64,000 nt of DNA from Azorinus chamasolen (GCA_963576725.1 OY755240.1:64444412-64508411), one strand, 5' to 3'; counted from the first letter of the stretch, positions 26,633 to 37,599 are shown. Numbers and translations are program-made. The notes: generated by a model from the letters alone, not told the origin.

Positions 26633-27044
26633 TCATCACGTGCGTAGCGCGTGTTACACGACATTAACAAACAGTTTGGTTCCAGTAACTCGGCGTCTCA
26701 TCAGTATGAAAACTGCCTGACACTCGATCAAAAGTTTCTCAAAGGATTAACCATTCGGAAGACAGTAAAAAAACCCAGTAAATCATGAATAGGGCAGACA
26801 TGAGTTTTTCAGCAGTATTAGGGATTAAAATGTTACTAACCCCCTCCTACTGTTAGGTCCAAATGTTAATGTACCCCTGGGCAGGTCATTATTATTAATA
26901 TTAAAACACGATGTTACATCTGACCGGTTTTACATTTAGGATAGTTTATGCTACAGGGACTTGGATGATTACCGTAGCAAACAGAGCGGGCAAAATTGTG
27001 ATTACTTGTGCAACAGTTTGACTCCAGATGAGAAGCGGAGAAAA

Positions 27045-27137
27045 GCCCCAATCACACATATCTTACAAGCCCCAGTCACACATAGCTTACAAGCCCCAGT
27101 CACACATAACTTACAAGCACCATCCACAGATAGCTTA
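27045..27137. repeat. 23-bp tandem repeat, about 4 copies
   Basis: The unit has the form CCCCAGTCACACATAGCTTA plus CAAG. Divergence rises toward 27137. As 23 is not a multiple of 3, the APVTHSLQ-type frame over it is unlikely to be a protein repeat. Confidence 0.85.
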
Positions 27138-27204
27138 CGACTACATGTAACTAGCGACCTTCAATAACCAGAAAACCTATGGTGACCAAGAAAAGGAAAA
27201 GACT

Positions 27205-27450
27205 GAACCATTTATCGCATGAATGTTCGTGTAAGAAATAACGACTGCATGAATATTAATTAGATTATTTTTTTATAATGGCACATGAACTTCTAGAACT
27301 TTGGCCAAGACAGAAACTGTAGAATCGGATCTATATTTACATGTATTTCAAAAGCAAACAGAGTAGACCCAGATCAAACGGCTCCTATAGGAGCCGTTTG
27401 ATCTGGGTGTACCCTGTTTGCAAATACGTTAAATATGTCTCTATCAGGCA
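27205..27450 (-). mobile_element. TTAA-2 MITE
   Basis: ACCATTTATCGCATGAATG start, body TGTAAGAAATAACGAC, hairpin 27353-27422 with tip GGCTCCTATAGGAGCC. Both arms share the compensating change ATCAAACGG / CCGTTTGAT. Confidence 0.8.
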
Positions 27451-27778
27451 AAACTTCAATATGTATGAAACTTTCATCGACGAATGTTTGGAAATCAGAT
27501 TTCAATGCGATTTGTAACTGTTAAAATGGCAATGATCTACTCGTTTTATCGCTATAAAATACCTACTTAAACACTTCCAATTAATTGCTTCAAAGTGTTT
27601 CATCAAGTTAAAAGTACATAAAATTAAAAGCTAATCAAAACAAATTATGAATATCGTAAAATCTATAAACGAGAAAAAAATGTCCTTAGGGTATGGATGC
27701 CCTCATTTGGCTGTTTTCACTAAGTCGTGGTGTGTAACTCTGTCGGCGGACAACAACTACAATGTAAAACTTTGCAGG

Positions 27779-27806
27779 ACCTCCTCTTCCTCCTCCTCCT
27801 CCTAAA
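27779..27806. repeat. (TCC)n run at a MITE hairpin tip
   Basis: TCCTCTTCCTCCTCCTCCTCC lies exactly where the GGCTCC side of a TTAA-2 hairpin tip should be, with the other arm (AGGAGCCGTCTGATC) intact after it. The left arm is gone. Confidence 0.75.
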
Positions 27807-27986
27807 GGAGCCGTCTGATCAGGGTCTGCTCTGTTTGCTTTTGACATGATATAGATCTGATCCTACAGTTTCTTTCGAAGCATACATGTTTCTTGTTATA
27901 TTTACATTATAAAACTTCAAGTTATAAATATTCATGATGGTATTACTTCTTATATGAATATTCAACATGGAATTGAAAAGGTTAAA
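27806..27986 (+). repeat. Right half of a TTAA-2 MITE
   Basis: Begins at the hairpin tip next to the (TCC)n run (AGGAGCCGTCTGATCAGG) and continues through ATAGATCTGATCCTACAG to GAATTGAAAAGGTTAA. Confidence 0.75.
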
Positions 27987-28046
27987 GGATGTACCAGGAG
28001 CCTCTATACGAGTAATAGGATAAAGGTGTCGACATAATGGCACTGT

Positions 28047-28296
28047 TTAACCCTTCGCTTGCTATTCACGTCAATATACCTACCTGTAAATAGTGAAGAC
28101 CCAGATGAGACAGCTCCTGCAGGAGCTGTCTCATCAGGGTCTGCACTATTTACAAGTTGATTGTGCAACCAGTGCACTCCACAGCAGTGATTGCACAGCG
28201 AAATACTTGTACACAGTGGAGATATGTGTTATTATACAACAGGACATGGGTAAAGAAGGAGATATGTGTTTCAAAATTCAGCAAGCGAAGGGTTAA
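28047..28296 (+). mobile_element. TTAA-3 MITE
   Basis: Complete with TTAA ends; tip CAGCTCCTGCAGGAGCTG; 250 bp. Confidence 0.92.
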
Positions 28297-28307
28297 CACC
28301 AATTCAG

Positions 28308-28761
28308 TACAGTAAAACCTCTCTATAACGGCCACTACATTACATCAAGTATTGTGTGTTAACCCTTTCCATGTTCTATATTTAGTCCAAAGTTCAATAC
28401 CAATGGAATATCCATAGACAAACTAGTTAAAATGAAATATGGAAAGTGGAACAGTGTAGCCATTTTAGAAACTAAAGAAGCGTATTTTTCAAATTCCATT
28501 AGTAAACATAGCAGACCCTGATCAGACAGCTCCTATAGGAGTCATCTGATCTGGGTCTTCTCTGTTTGCAAATGCGTGAAAACACGTTTAGATTGGGGAA
28601 AGGGTTAAAGGCAGGTGGCTGCTAAAAGCAAGGTGAAAGTAAAACAGAACGCTTCTATAGCAGCGTTCTGTTTTACTTTCACCTTGCTTTAAGCAGCCAC
28701 TTGCCCTAAATACCAACTAATAAACACAATTTAGTGGCCGTTATAGAGAGAATTTACTGTA
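28308..28761. mobile_element. TA-1 MITE interrupted by TTAA-1
   Basis: CAGTAAAACCTCTCTATAACG to TATAGAGAGAATTTACTG; tip ACGCTTCTATAGCAGCGT. TTAA-1 (28359-28607) sits in the GTGTTAAAGGC site. Confidence 0.85.
28359..28607 (+). mobile_element. TTAA-1 MITE
   Basis: TTAACCCTTTCCATGTTC to GGGGAAAGGGTTAA; hairpin 28504-28570 with tip AGCTCCTATAGGAG. Confidence 0.88.
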
Positions 28762-28777
28762 ATTGAATAAATATTGT

Positions 28778-29354
28778 TTAACCCTTTCCCTCATATAAAC
28801 ACCATTTCACGCATTTGCAAACAACGTAGACCCAGATCGGACGGCTCCTATAGGAACGATATGACGAGAGTCTGCTTTGTTTGCTAATGGAATTTGACAG
28901 TTCTGTTTCTTTAGTTTCCAAAACGGCTTCAACTTCCATATTTCATTATAACTACAGATGCTCGTTGATATCTCGATCGTCAAGAGACCATACAAATTAG
29001 TTGAGATAACAGAGGTTCCAGTTATCCTAGTTTTAATTTGGACAATTTCTTAAGTTCATAGCTTAAACCTGCAGGTCTAAAGCAACGCTGGAAGCTCCTG
29101 AAGGAGCTTTCAGCATTACTTTAGACCTTCATTAAACTGACACATGTGTTTCTAGATATGCTCAGTAATACATATTCCGTAAATACGTTATAGAACAATT
29201 CTGTAATTGTAAGTTATGAAGGACTGAAATTAAGTTCGAGTTATCCCGAAGTTCGAGTTATCCGGATCCGAGATATCGATGTACAACTGTAGTTTGTCCA
29301 TGAATAATCAGTAGGTATTGATTTGGACTAAATATAGAACAGGGAAAGGGTTCG
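28778..29354 (-). mobile_element. TTAA-1 MITE interrupted by a TA-6 MITE
   Basis: TTAACCCTTTCCCTCATATA to ACAGGGAAAGGGTT. A TA-6 (28954-29291; tip GCTCCTGAAGGAGC) sits in its right body between CATTATAAC and GTTTGTCCATGAATA. Confidence 0.85.
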
Positions 29355-29394
29355 AACAACACGTGTTCAACCTATTTCGGCATTCGTGTCCCAG

Positions 29395-29480
29395 TATCTG
29401 CAAAACCTCGCCATGAGAGGAAGCTATCCAGTTGCCTTACGGAAGCTCGGTGGTTCTACCTGAATGTCAAACTGGACCAT
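29395..29480 (+). mobile_element. SINE central-domain fragment
   Basis: CATGAGAGGAAGCTATCCAG, then TTGCCTTACGGAAGC and TCGGTGGTTCTACC match the middle of the same SINE family. Neither head nor tail remains. Confidence 0.5.
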
Positions 29481-29825
29481 AAATCAGCCAAAGAGATCAT
29501 GCACATAATAACACATAGGCTCTTCCTTAAATCAAGTTCTTTCTCAAATCTGTAAATAGATGGACCGAAATACTGCGAATAGGGACGTCTATAACAAACT
29601 GGAAACAGGAATTGCTGAAATGTATAAGCACCTGCTTTTGTTTAACCCTTGCCCTGTCTATTATTCATGTAATATCTAATCCATTCCCTCATAATGACGC
29701 CTTTTAACGCCTCTGCAAAAGTCACCATTTGAAACCATTATGATAAATAGAGTACTTGCTCTATTTACCACAATGGTTTCAAAAGCTATAAAATTCTAAA
29801 ATGCATAAAAATAAAATGCTCTCTG

Positions 29826-29898
29826 GGGAGCATGCGCTTGGACCCCTATAGCCACGGTACGTACATTGCATTTGGATTCAGCTACGCTCTTGTCTTGT
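29826..29898 (+). mobile_element. Truncated hAT-end element joined to TTAA-5
   Basis: Right end of the same short hAT-like element (GGGAGCATGCGCTTGG to CAGCTACGCTC). It is preceded at 29677-29825 by a truncated TTAA-5 copy with the same type of junction as at 14065 and 33998. Confidence 0.55.
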
Positions 29899-29899
29899 A

Positions 29900-30416
29900 T
29901 AGTTCTAAGAAATAAAGGACAATACTCAATGAATGTTCAGAGTTACCTGTCTGTTTATCGAATATGGCATGGATACTAGGTCAACTATATTTGTGAATAT
30001 TTGATAATATGACTAAGAAGCCGTAATTGGGTACCTGTTTATTATTTACCCCGAATCAACAGGGGTAGCCTTGCTGAATGGTATATGCAAATATGTATTC
30101 AAAGCAAGTATGATGATATGTACAGAGCTTTTATTGTGCGACTGCTGTCAACGGGTCAGCAGGTGTGACGATATAGACGGACCCCGGGCTGTCAATTCAA
30201 AGACCCTTGGTTTATCCCGGTCATTACCTGTATGCTTTTGGTTTGTTGACTTGTCCGAAAATTATTCCCTAGGCCATTCACCTCCCACATGTGATTGAAA
30301 CTGGAAAGTTACTCTAAATGTACATGCGTGCAATGTGTTGTATCCGACATGGTGTCGTTAGGACGATGAACCCAAATCCAACCCAATACTAAATGTCCAA
30401 TTCAATTACTTAACCC
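29900..30416. other. No recognised feature; possible unknown dispersed repeat
   Basis: GC content rises over 30120-30290, with an open frame of 75 aa (from 30071, +) that resembles no family I know. No splice-site pattern or hairpin. It may be a relic of an unplaced repeat. Confidence 0.4.
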
Positions 30417-30644
30417 TTAACTCATTACCCCATAGGCTATTTTAGATACAACCTCTTTGAATAAATCTACCGAAAAGGAGCATAAACTAGAGAAAAGGAA
30501 ACTTTTAGAATTTTGTTGTTTGAAATCATTGTGATAAATAGAGCATTTGCTCCTATAGGAGCAAATGCTCTATTTATCACAATGGTTTCACAAAGTAACT
30601 TTTACAGAGTCGTCAAAAGTCGTCAATATGAGGGAATGGGTTAA
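30417..30644 (-). mobile_element. TTAA-5 MITE
   Basis: TTAACTCATTACCCCATAGG to GAGGGAATGGGTTAA; hairpin 30525-30590 with tip TTTGCTCCTATAGGAGCAAA. A worn TTAA-2 (about 30645-30891) follows directly. Confidence 0.88.
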
Positions 30645-30908
30645 ATCTGTGAGTATCCATGTAAGAAATACATGACGTCATGAATACTAATTAGATTATT
30701 TTTAATAATGGCACATGAACACAGGGAATTTTGGCACATGACAGAAACTGTAGAATCATATCTATATTATACTATAAGCAAACAGAACAGAACAGAACCT
30801 AATCAGCTTCTACAGGACCCGTCTGTTTTGTGTCTATATCTACTCTGTTAGCAAAGGCATAAAAAGGCGTATTTATGGAGAAAGGGGTTAAATGTCCAAT
30901 CCTATTAT

Positions 30909-31090
30909 ATACAGTAAAACCCCTCTAAACCGGGTGTCAAATTTAGCATAAATATCGGTCTTGGAGACAGGCGACAGGGTGAAAGTCATGCAAAGAGCTC
31001 CTCTAGGATTTTCATCCTGCATTAAGAAGTCACCTTCCTAAAATGTCTATTTTTTCTACTAAAATTCTGGTTTAGAAAGGTTTTACTGTA
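30909..31090. mobile_element. TA-4 MITE, hairpin damaged
   Basis: CAGTAAAACCCCTCTAAACCGG to TTTAGAAAGGTTTTACTG; tip GCTCCTCTAGGA then jumps to TTTTCATCCTGC. Confidence 0.82.
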
Positions 31091-31193
31091 CTTGAAAATG
31101 TTATCATTACACATTTATTTCATTTTTCTTTCTTCTTCTTTTCCTGTTAATCTATGTACTACAATGTATATTCGGTCTTTTATAGCTGTGGTT

Positions 31194-31409
31194 TAACCCC
31201 TTCCCTCATATTGACTTTTGACGAATCTGTAAAAGTTACTTTGTGAAATCATTGTGATAAATAGAGCATTTGCTCCTATAGTAGCAAATGCTCTATTTAT
31301 CACTGTGGTTTCAAACTACAAATTTAAAAAAAATCTCTAGTTAATACTCCTTTTGGTAGATTTATTCAAAGAGATTTTATCTAAAAAAGTATATGAGGTA
31401 ATGGGTTAA
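31194..31409 (+). mobile_element. TTAA-5 MITE
   Basis: TTAACCCCTTCCCTCATATT to GAGGTAATGGGTTAA; tip TTTGCTCCTATAGTAGCAAA. Confidence 0.88.
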
Positions 31410-31711
31410 TGCATGATCGGAGGACTTCCCCAACGGTAAAACTCATGTTACGAAGGCATCGATATTATTTTATAAACTTCCTAATGTGTAATGACTAAGT
31501 GTCATGTTATGGAGATCTCAAGGCTATTTTTTTTACCGGTATGTACTTCCTAATTGGTAGTGAATCACTGTCATGGAGATGCTCCGTTTGTGGAATGTAT
31601 AGGCCTACATATAAAAGCAAACATTAGGAAAATAAATATCATTTCGCATGATTGTTTTTATTTATTACCCATTCTGTATGAATTGATAATCACTGGGTGT
31701 TGTTATGGCTT
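31410..31711. other. No gene; imperfect about 80-bp tandem duplication
   Basis: Two similar blocks (31445-31520 and 31525-31590) share ACTTCCTAAT.TGTAATGA and GTCATG..ATGGAGAT. Nothing else seen. Confidence 0.45.
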
Positions 31712-31905
31712 GCTTTCTCAGCTAGCTTGTGGTAGGTCGGTGGTTCTTTTTCGGATGTTCTTCTGCGCATGAAACAATGCAATTTGTTCCGTGGACAGAA
31801 GAACCTCTGGGGTCTTCCTCCACCTGTAATTAGCTGGACATCGTGATATGACTGAAATACTGTTGAAGCGACGTAAAACCAGATAAAAACCAAATCAAAC
31901 TCGCT
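31712..31905 (+). mobile_element. SINE body and 3' end (mollusc tRNA-derived type)
   Basis: Contains GGTAGGTCGGTGGTTCT, TGGGGTCTTCCTCCACC and AGCGACGTAAAACCAG near the 3' end, the central and tail motifs of the common mollusc SINE (recalled, not searched). It is followed by an A/C-rich tail and the (CT)n tract. The tRNA head is missing. The 144-aa minus-strand frame over it is a by-product. Confidence 0.6.
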
Positions 31906-31916
31906 CACGCATTTAC

Positions 31917-31918
<2 letters not shown>

Positions 31919-31992
<74 letters not shown>
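31919..31992. repeat. (CT)n microsatellite
   Basis: About 36 uninterrupted CT units directly after the SINE tail. It gives a false poly(Arg-Glu) frame on the minus strand. Confidence 0.97.
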
Positions 31993-31996
<4 letters not shown>

Positions 31997-32269
31997 TGTA
32001 TCATAATTCTGCAAGAGCTGACTAAATTTGGAATTCCCTTATTTACGGATATCTTCACATCAATGTTGTTAATTTGTGAAAGTTTGAAACAAATCCGATC
32101 GAAGGTTTCAGAGGAGTTCAACACACATGGATAACTGTTTCACTGCCGAAGTCGCAGCACTTAAAGCTATTCACGGGACTTATAATCCGTGGTTATATTT
32201 GCAAACAATTTGGATCCAGGGGAGACGCCGAGAAGAGCAGCAGATAAAGGTGCGAACTTAAGTACTAAA

Positions 32270-32418
32270 ATCGTCATTTCTCCACAAAACCCTATGTTGT
32301 GATCACTGTTTAGAATCGTCTCTTCGAGAAGATTCGAAAGACTGGTCACAGCATAGGGTGTGGTGGAGAAGTTACTGAAAATGTTTTAATTTACGCATCT
32401 TATCTGGACCTCTGTACG
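32270..32418. repeat. FB-2 foldback element
   Basis: TTCTCCACAAAACCCTATG, stem GTTTAGAATCGTCTCTTCG / CGAGAAGATTC, to CATAGGGTGTGGTGGAGAA. Flanks ACTAAAATCGTCA and TTTTAATTTACGC recur with other copies. Confidence 0.78.
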
Positions 32419-32668
32419 TCGAGTAATAGTGTGACACACCACTAACGTTTTACAGAAGATATTGAAGGAGACACCAAAAGGATGTACTTATGTCCTACAA
32501 TATTACAACCTAATTTCCACGTCCATGTTGTTCATCTATGAGGGTTTGAGACAATGGTGTAGCAGGAGTTCAACATGTCTTCTAATGTCGTAAGAACTTG
32601 TTACCCGGTCCAATTTCCTATAATATGGAAATAAAATATGTTTAAACTAATAGGTCTTTGTTCTACAT

Positions 32669-32852
32669 ATTCAGTAAAAACCTCTCTAAACGGACGTTAA
32701 ATTTGATATAAATATCGGTTTTTGGAGCAGGCGGATGCTTAACGCAGGGTGATTGTAATGCAGAAAGCCCTTATATGAGCTTTCTGCGTGACATTTACCC
32801 TGCATTAAGCAGCCACAAGCTTAAAAGACCGGTTAAGAAGGATTTTACCGTA
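32669..32852. mobile_element. TA-4 MITE
   Basis: CAGTAAAAACCTCTCTAAACGG to GGATTTTACCGTA; stem AATGCAGAAAGC, tip CCCTTATATGAG. Confidence 0.78.
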
Positions 32853-33086
32853 TAGGTATTTAGACCGGAACCTAGGTGCAAAAGCTACGCTGCACTTAGA
32901 TTCCGAGAAAAAACAACTATGATCTCGACTAACACCCTAGGTTTCCACTGAGAACCTTAAGTTCTCAGCCAAGAAACTGTGTTCTTAGTTGAGAACCTTG
33001 GATCTCAGAATTATCTGCGCATTTCTTTCCCCTGCATCAGCAATACGTGCTGTCTACTTTGTACACAGTAAAAATAAACTTGCACC

Positions 33087-33797
33087 CACAGGGGGACATT
33101 TCGTGGGTCTACATGGTCTAAAAAGTCAAAATAATTGATTGGGTCGATTTAGTGTTATATTATATACAAGGGGTCTAACTACCCATTCGCAGATTTCACG
33201 ACCGATTCGAAATAAGGCCCGGTTTTGGGCTATCAAGATAAAAGACCCACTAATGTTTGGTACGAACGTGAAGCTGGGACCTTGTACTATTCAAATAATA
33301 TAACTTTTGATACATTCCGACTAAGCCGTAGCCAGTGCCGACGTAAAATTCCTACAAAATACGCTGATTTTTCTTACTCGGACGAGAAGTCGCCACAACT
33401 TGACCTAGTTTCTAGTTGGCCGGTAACAGGGCACTTGATTGACATAGGGATGGTGCCCTGCGTTCTTACTAATGCTGATTGGGTAAGCAAGGTAACAGAC
33501 ACGCGGATGTTGTTATTGTAAAGGAAGCGGGTCACGTGACTCGTAGTAGCCTGACAGAGATTTAAATCTGCTAATTGCACGAAAATTCGCCTGCATTTCG
33601 GATCTGCATCGGTGTCTGCAGATAGTTTGAGAGGTAAACGATAGCTTTTTGTCATATATATTGATTGCACAATCGTTTTATCCCGAGGCATCGCGATTAT
33701 GGCCGTTTTACGGGGGGTATATAATATAACACTAAATCGACCCAATCAATTATTTTGACTTTTTAGACCATGTAGACCCACGAAATGGCCCCCTGTG
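33087..33797. mobile_element. 711-bp TIR element with 8-bp target duplication and unknown cargo
   Basis: About 82-bp near-identical inverted ends starting CACAGGGGG(A/C)CATTTCG, flanked by the exact 8-bp repeat CTTGCACC (33079-33086 and 33798-33805). An 8-bp duplication with a CACAG terminus fits the P superfamily, or less well hAT. The 33170-33714 interior is absent from the short copy at 24692 and matches no repeat seen elsewhere in the window. Open frames run on both strands (98 aa from 33225 +, 123 aa from 33745 -); neither is recognised, and they may be captured host sequence. Confidence 0.8.
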
Positions 33798-33929
33798 CTT
33801 GCACCGGTCTCGGTTGAGAGCCCGATTGTATTTCATACATTGAATGCTGCAATATTATCTCACTTTCCGCCACTTGAGACGGATTTTCAAAGACTTGGAT
33901 CCACATGCATCAAGTTGCTTGATACTTAG

Positions 33930-34497
33930 TCAGGAGCGTAGCTGAATCCATGTGTTATGTATGCACCGTGGTTATAGGGGTCCGGTTGCATGCTCCCTAC
34001 AAGGGAAAAGTTAGAATTGTGTACTTCTGAAACATTTGTGATAAATAGAGCATTTGCTCCAATAGGGGCAAATTATTTATTAACCCTTCGCTTGCTATTC
34101 ACGTCAATATACCTACCTGTAAATAGTGAATACCCAGATGAGACAGCTCCTGCAGGAGCTGTCTCATCAGGGTCTGCACTATTTACAAGTTGATTGTGCA
34201 ACCAGTGCACTCCACGGCAGTGATTGCACAGCGAAATACTTGTACACAGTGAAGCTATATGTAAATATACAACAGGGCATGGGTAAAGAAGGAGAAATGT
34301 ATTTTAAAATTCAGCAAGAGAAGGGTTAATCACAATGGTTTCAAAGGGTGGCTTTTTCAGAGTCGACAAAGTCGTCAGTGTGAGGGAATGGGCTGAAGCT
34401 GACATGACAAGAGAGCACGTTTATCAAAGTCGATCTTTTCACCTTCCAGATTGATATTACGCACGTGATTAAGCGCATATCGCTAACTGCACCCCTG
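33930..34497 (-). mobile_element. Second copy of the short hAT-end element with embedded TTAA-5/TTAA-3
   Basis: Inverted copy of the element at 13550-14133: ends CAGGAGCGTAGCTGAATCC and TGCACCCCTG, with the same TTAA-5 segment fused at the same internal junction near GCATGCTCCC. A TTAA-3 MITE (34079-34328) is inserted at a different point from the first copy. Confidence 0.65.
34079..34328 (+). mobile_element. TTAA-3 MITE
   Basis: TTAACCCTTCGCTTGC to GAGAAGGGTTAA; tip CAGCTCCTGCAGGAGCTG. It lies inside the TTAA-5 part of the hAT-end element. Confidence 0.9.
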
Positions 34498-34712
34498 TAA
34501 GTCATTAGTTTTTTCAAAATCTTGTGTCATAATTTCTCCAAAGCTTGATCGAATCAGACGCAGTGCACTTGCACCAGGTCCAAATTTGAGCGAACGTTTT
34601 ATTTCACACCGGGTTACGAGACTTGTAAATTCTGTTATAGATCTACATGTTTAAATTCTATGTTTCATTTGTCCATTTTATGCTTCGAAATGCATTTATT
34701 GCTTCTTAGTAT

Positions 34713-34923
34713 TACAGCAGAACCTCTCTAAACCGGATGCTAAATTCAGTATAAATATCGGTCTTGTAGAAAGGTAGCAGTTTAATGCAGGGAGAAAGTC
34801 ATGCAGAAAGCTTCTAGAGGAGCTTTCTGCATGACTTTCACACTGCATTAATAAGTAGCCACCTGCCTAAAAGTATCTGACGTTTTCTCTACTAGAATTC
34901 CGGCGTAGAGGGGTTTTACTGTA
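34713..34923. mobile_element. TA-4 MITE
   Basis: CAGCAGAACCTCTCTAAACCGG to CCGGCGTAGAGGGGTTTTACTG; stem TGCAGAAAGCTTCTAGAGGAG. Confidence 0.87.
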
Positions 34924-35029
34924 AACATTTGTAAGTCTAATAAGAACTATATGAGAGAGGAAAACATCATTTGCACAGTAAAAAAAGCTGAAATAAACTA
35001 GTGCAGCACACAAATTGTCAATTAAGCAT

Positions 35030-35553
35030 GCCCCTGTTGAATATTCATGAATAAGAAATAATGACACCGTGCATATTTATCAGCAGGCTTTAAAAATGGC
35101 AAATACAGCTGAACTTCCGATACCTCGAAATCCAAGGGACTATACAAATTAGTTCGAGACAACACAAGTTCGAGTTATGGGATTTCTAATCTGGACAATT
35201 TCTCGAGTTGATAGCTCAATACACGTGTGAAGTGATGCTGAAAGCTCCTGCAGGAGCTTTCAACATCACTTTACACCTGCATTAAGCTGTCACACGTGTT
35301 TCTAGATATCCGTAGTGATACATTTAAGAGCAATTCCGTATTGCAAGTTTTGGAAGGACCGAACTTTAGTTCGAGTTATACCGAAGTTCGAGTAATCCGT
35401 GTTCGATATATCGAATTTCAACTGTATATACGTACAATAGTTTGTTTGGGTATCGGTAAAAACCGTACGGCCATGTTTGTAATAATCCCATAAGCAGGCC
35501 CTACAGGAGCCGCCTGATCTGGTTCTACAGTTTTCAAAGGCGTGATTAGGCGC
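35030..35553 (-). mobile_element. TTAA-2 MITE interrupted by TA-6
   Basis: TTAA-2 body GAATATTCATGAATAAG on the left, hairpin remnant GCCCTACAGGAGCC on the right. A complete TA-6 (35103-35426; tip GCTCCTGCAGGAGC) lies within. Confidence 0.75.
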
Positions 35554-35751
35554 TTAGTCCATTACCTCATAGGCTATTTTTAGACTCAAATTCTTTGAAT
35601 AAATCTACCGAAAGGGAGCATTTACTAGAGAAAAGGAAAATTTCAGAATTGTGTAGTTTTCAATGGAGCAAATGCTATATTTATCACAAGGGTTTCAACA
35701 AATGACTTTTACAGAGGCGTTAAAAGGCGTCAATATGAGGGAATGGGTCAA
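35551..35751 (-). mobile_element. TTAA-5 MITE lacking one hairpin arm
   Basis: AGTCCATTACCTCATAGGC to GAGGGAATGGGTCAA. GTAGTTTTCAATGGAGCAAATGC shows the left stem is missing up to the tip. Confidence 0.8.
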
Positions 35752-35863
35752 AGGATTAAGGGTTAGGGATTGCTAATTGAAAACTAATATTACGCTAGCA
35801 TGTGCATTTAAAAAGCTTAGAATGACAAATGCAATTATACATTTATACACTATCTATTAAATA

Positions 35864-35963
35864 TTAACCCTATACTCTATACATATGCCTTTCTATGCCT
35901 TTGCAAACATAGTAGACCAATATTTATTTCTTACATGCTTAATTCATGGAATAAAGAGTTTAA
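35864..35963 (+). mobile_element. 100-bp TTAA-2 deletion derivative
   Basis: TTAACCCTATACTCTATA to GGAATAAAGAGTTTAA, but GCAAACATAGTAGACCA is joined straight to the far-right body (ATTTATTTCTTACATG); hairpin and half the body lost. Confidence 0.82.
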
Positions 35964-36058
35964 GCCATGGCTTTACAAATGTATCAATAAAAGTAAGATA
36001 AAAAAGAATCAATATACATGGCATTCGCATTTACAAATTACAAATCTTCAAGCTTTCT

Positions 36059-36290
36059 GTAACCATTTTCCTCATACATGTATATAAACGTGTTTTCATG
36101 CGTTTGCAAACGGAGTAGACCCAGATCAGACGGCTCCTATAGTAGGTCTGCTCTATTTGTTAATGCAATTTGATAGATCTGTTATTTTACTTTCTAAAAT
36201 GGCTACAATGGTCCACCTTCCATATTCCATTATAACTTTTTTGTACATGAATATTCAGTAGGTTTTGAAATTTGGAATAAACATACGCAG
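36059..36290 (-). mobile_element. TTAA-1 MITE, hairpin shortened
   Basis: CCATTTTCCTCATACATG start; GAGTAGACCCAGATCAGACGG, GCTCCTATAGTAGGTCTGC shows loss of the right upper stem; body to GTTTTGAAATTTGGAATAAA. Confidence 0.75.
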
Positions 36291-36386
36291 TACAAAAACA
36301 TATCGACCTGATTTTTATTATTTTCCACCAATGTGTCCCTGATATGCCCTTCCTTATTAGACTGTGTCTTAATCATGGTTACCGTA

Positions 36387-36402
36387 AACCCCCCCCCCCC
36401 CC
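36387..36402. repeat. C-run
   Basis: About 14 C in a row in a pyrimidine-rich stretch. A simple repeat only. Confidence 0.85.
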
Positions 36403-36843
36403 TTCCAATCCTTTTTTTATTGGTACCAAATTATTTGTTGGAGTCCTCAGACCCCCCTTCCCCAACCAACCAAGATTTTTTTTGTCCCAGCTAAGTTTTA
36501 TTTAACGGTTTCCATGGTAACCCAGGCATTTTTCGAACCTACCTTGGTTAAGAAAATGCGTCTTAACATTGATTTCGGAGGCATTAGAAGGACAAAATAA
36601 GAACAAAAGTAAAGCAGAGACATATAGTTTAAATATAATATGTAGTTTTATTAATACTCATAATGTATTCTTATGAATATTAATGAAGAAGTAAAAAGAT
36701 GGGGTAAGTTTTAAAAAACAATAGATTGTTGTTTAGTCGTAGATGCCTATTATAATACAATAATACACAACAATTATGGAATTCTGGTTTACACGTTTTC
36801 ATCTGATTATACAAATAAAAACATCCTTGTTACAGGTAATATG

Positions 36844-37203
36844 TACAGTGTTCCCTCTCTACAACGACACCCTTTGGGATACGAAGATTGTATGTGTTGT
36901 TCAGAGGGAGTTGTTATAGGGAGGGAAAATCAAACATGCTTGTTTGCAGATCCCCAGATAATGTGCATTTCGAGAACTAAAACCGTTATGCCTCAATCAA
37001 ACCCTATGTTGTGACCACTCTTTAGAATCGTCACAAAGTGACGATTCTAAAGAGTGGTCACAACATAGGGTTTGATGGAGGTATAAAGAAAATAAGATGG
37101 AAAAAAGTTGTGTCTGGAGCCTTGTTGTTTCGGAAACAGTGACACGCGTTGTTGTAAGGAGGGAATCGTTATTGAGAGGGTCGTTGTAGGGAGGGAGCAC
37201 TGT
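36844..37203. mobile_element. TA-7 element containing FB-2
   Basis: TA CAGTGTTCCCTCTCTACAACG to CGTTGTAGGGAGGGAGCACTG TA, a pogo-like inverted end pair. A perfect FB-2 palindrome (about 37000-37077: CAAACCCTATGTTGTGACC arm, centre CGTCACAAAGTGACG) lies inside. Confidence 0.82.
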
Positions 37204-37599
37204 ATATAAAACATGTACATTAAAGCTATTTTGCTTATAACGTACGTAAATGAATTAGCAATTTTATATGAGCATTGCATTTAGTATTGTGTCGAGTGTA
37301 CTATCTTTTCTATGATTTATTTTATGTAAAATACCAAATACATGTATTGTACCAAACAAAGACAAGAACAGAGGAGCATTACTTTGTGTACGTGTTTAAT
37401 TTGTTCACATGAATATCAATGCCATATTTATGAATATTAATGAGATGTAAAAACAAACACACTTAAATGAGTTGCTCTTCTTATCTGAGATACATGTAGT
37501 ACGGAACTTGCATATTGGCTAGTCATTAATACAAAATTAAGAAAATGATAAGTTCCATGCTTGTAGTGTAGTTCTGCACCTTAACGAGATTTAGCTCAT

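Noticed and set aside
30071..30298. 75-aa frame as a small Cys-rich gene
   Set aside because: No signal peptide, no known Cys pattern, no splice or promoter evidence; the DNA may be an unplaced repeat.
31690..32124. 144-aa minus-strand frame with an Arg-Glu repeat
   Set aside because: Made of a (CT)n microsatellite plus SINE DNA.
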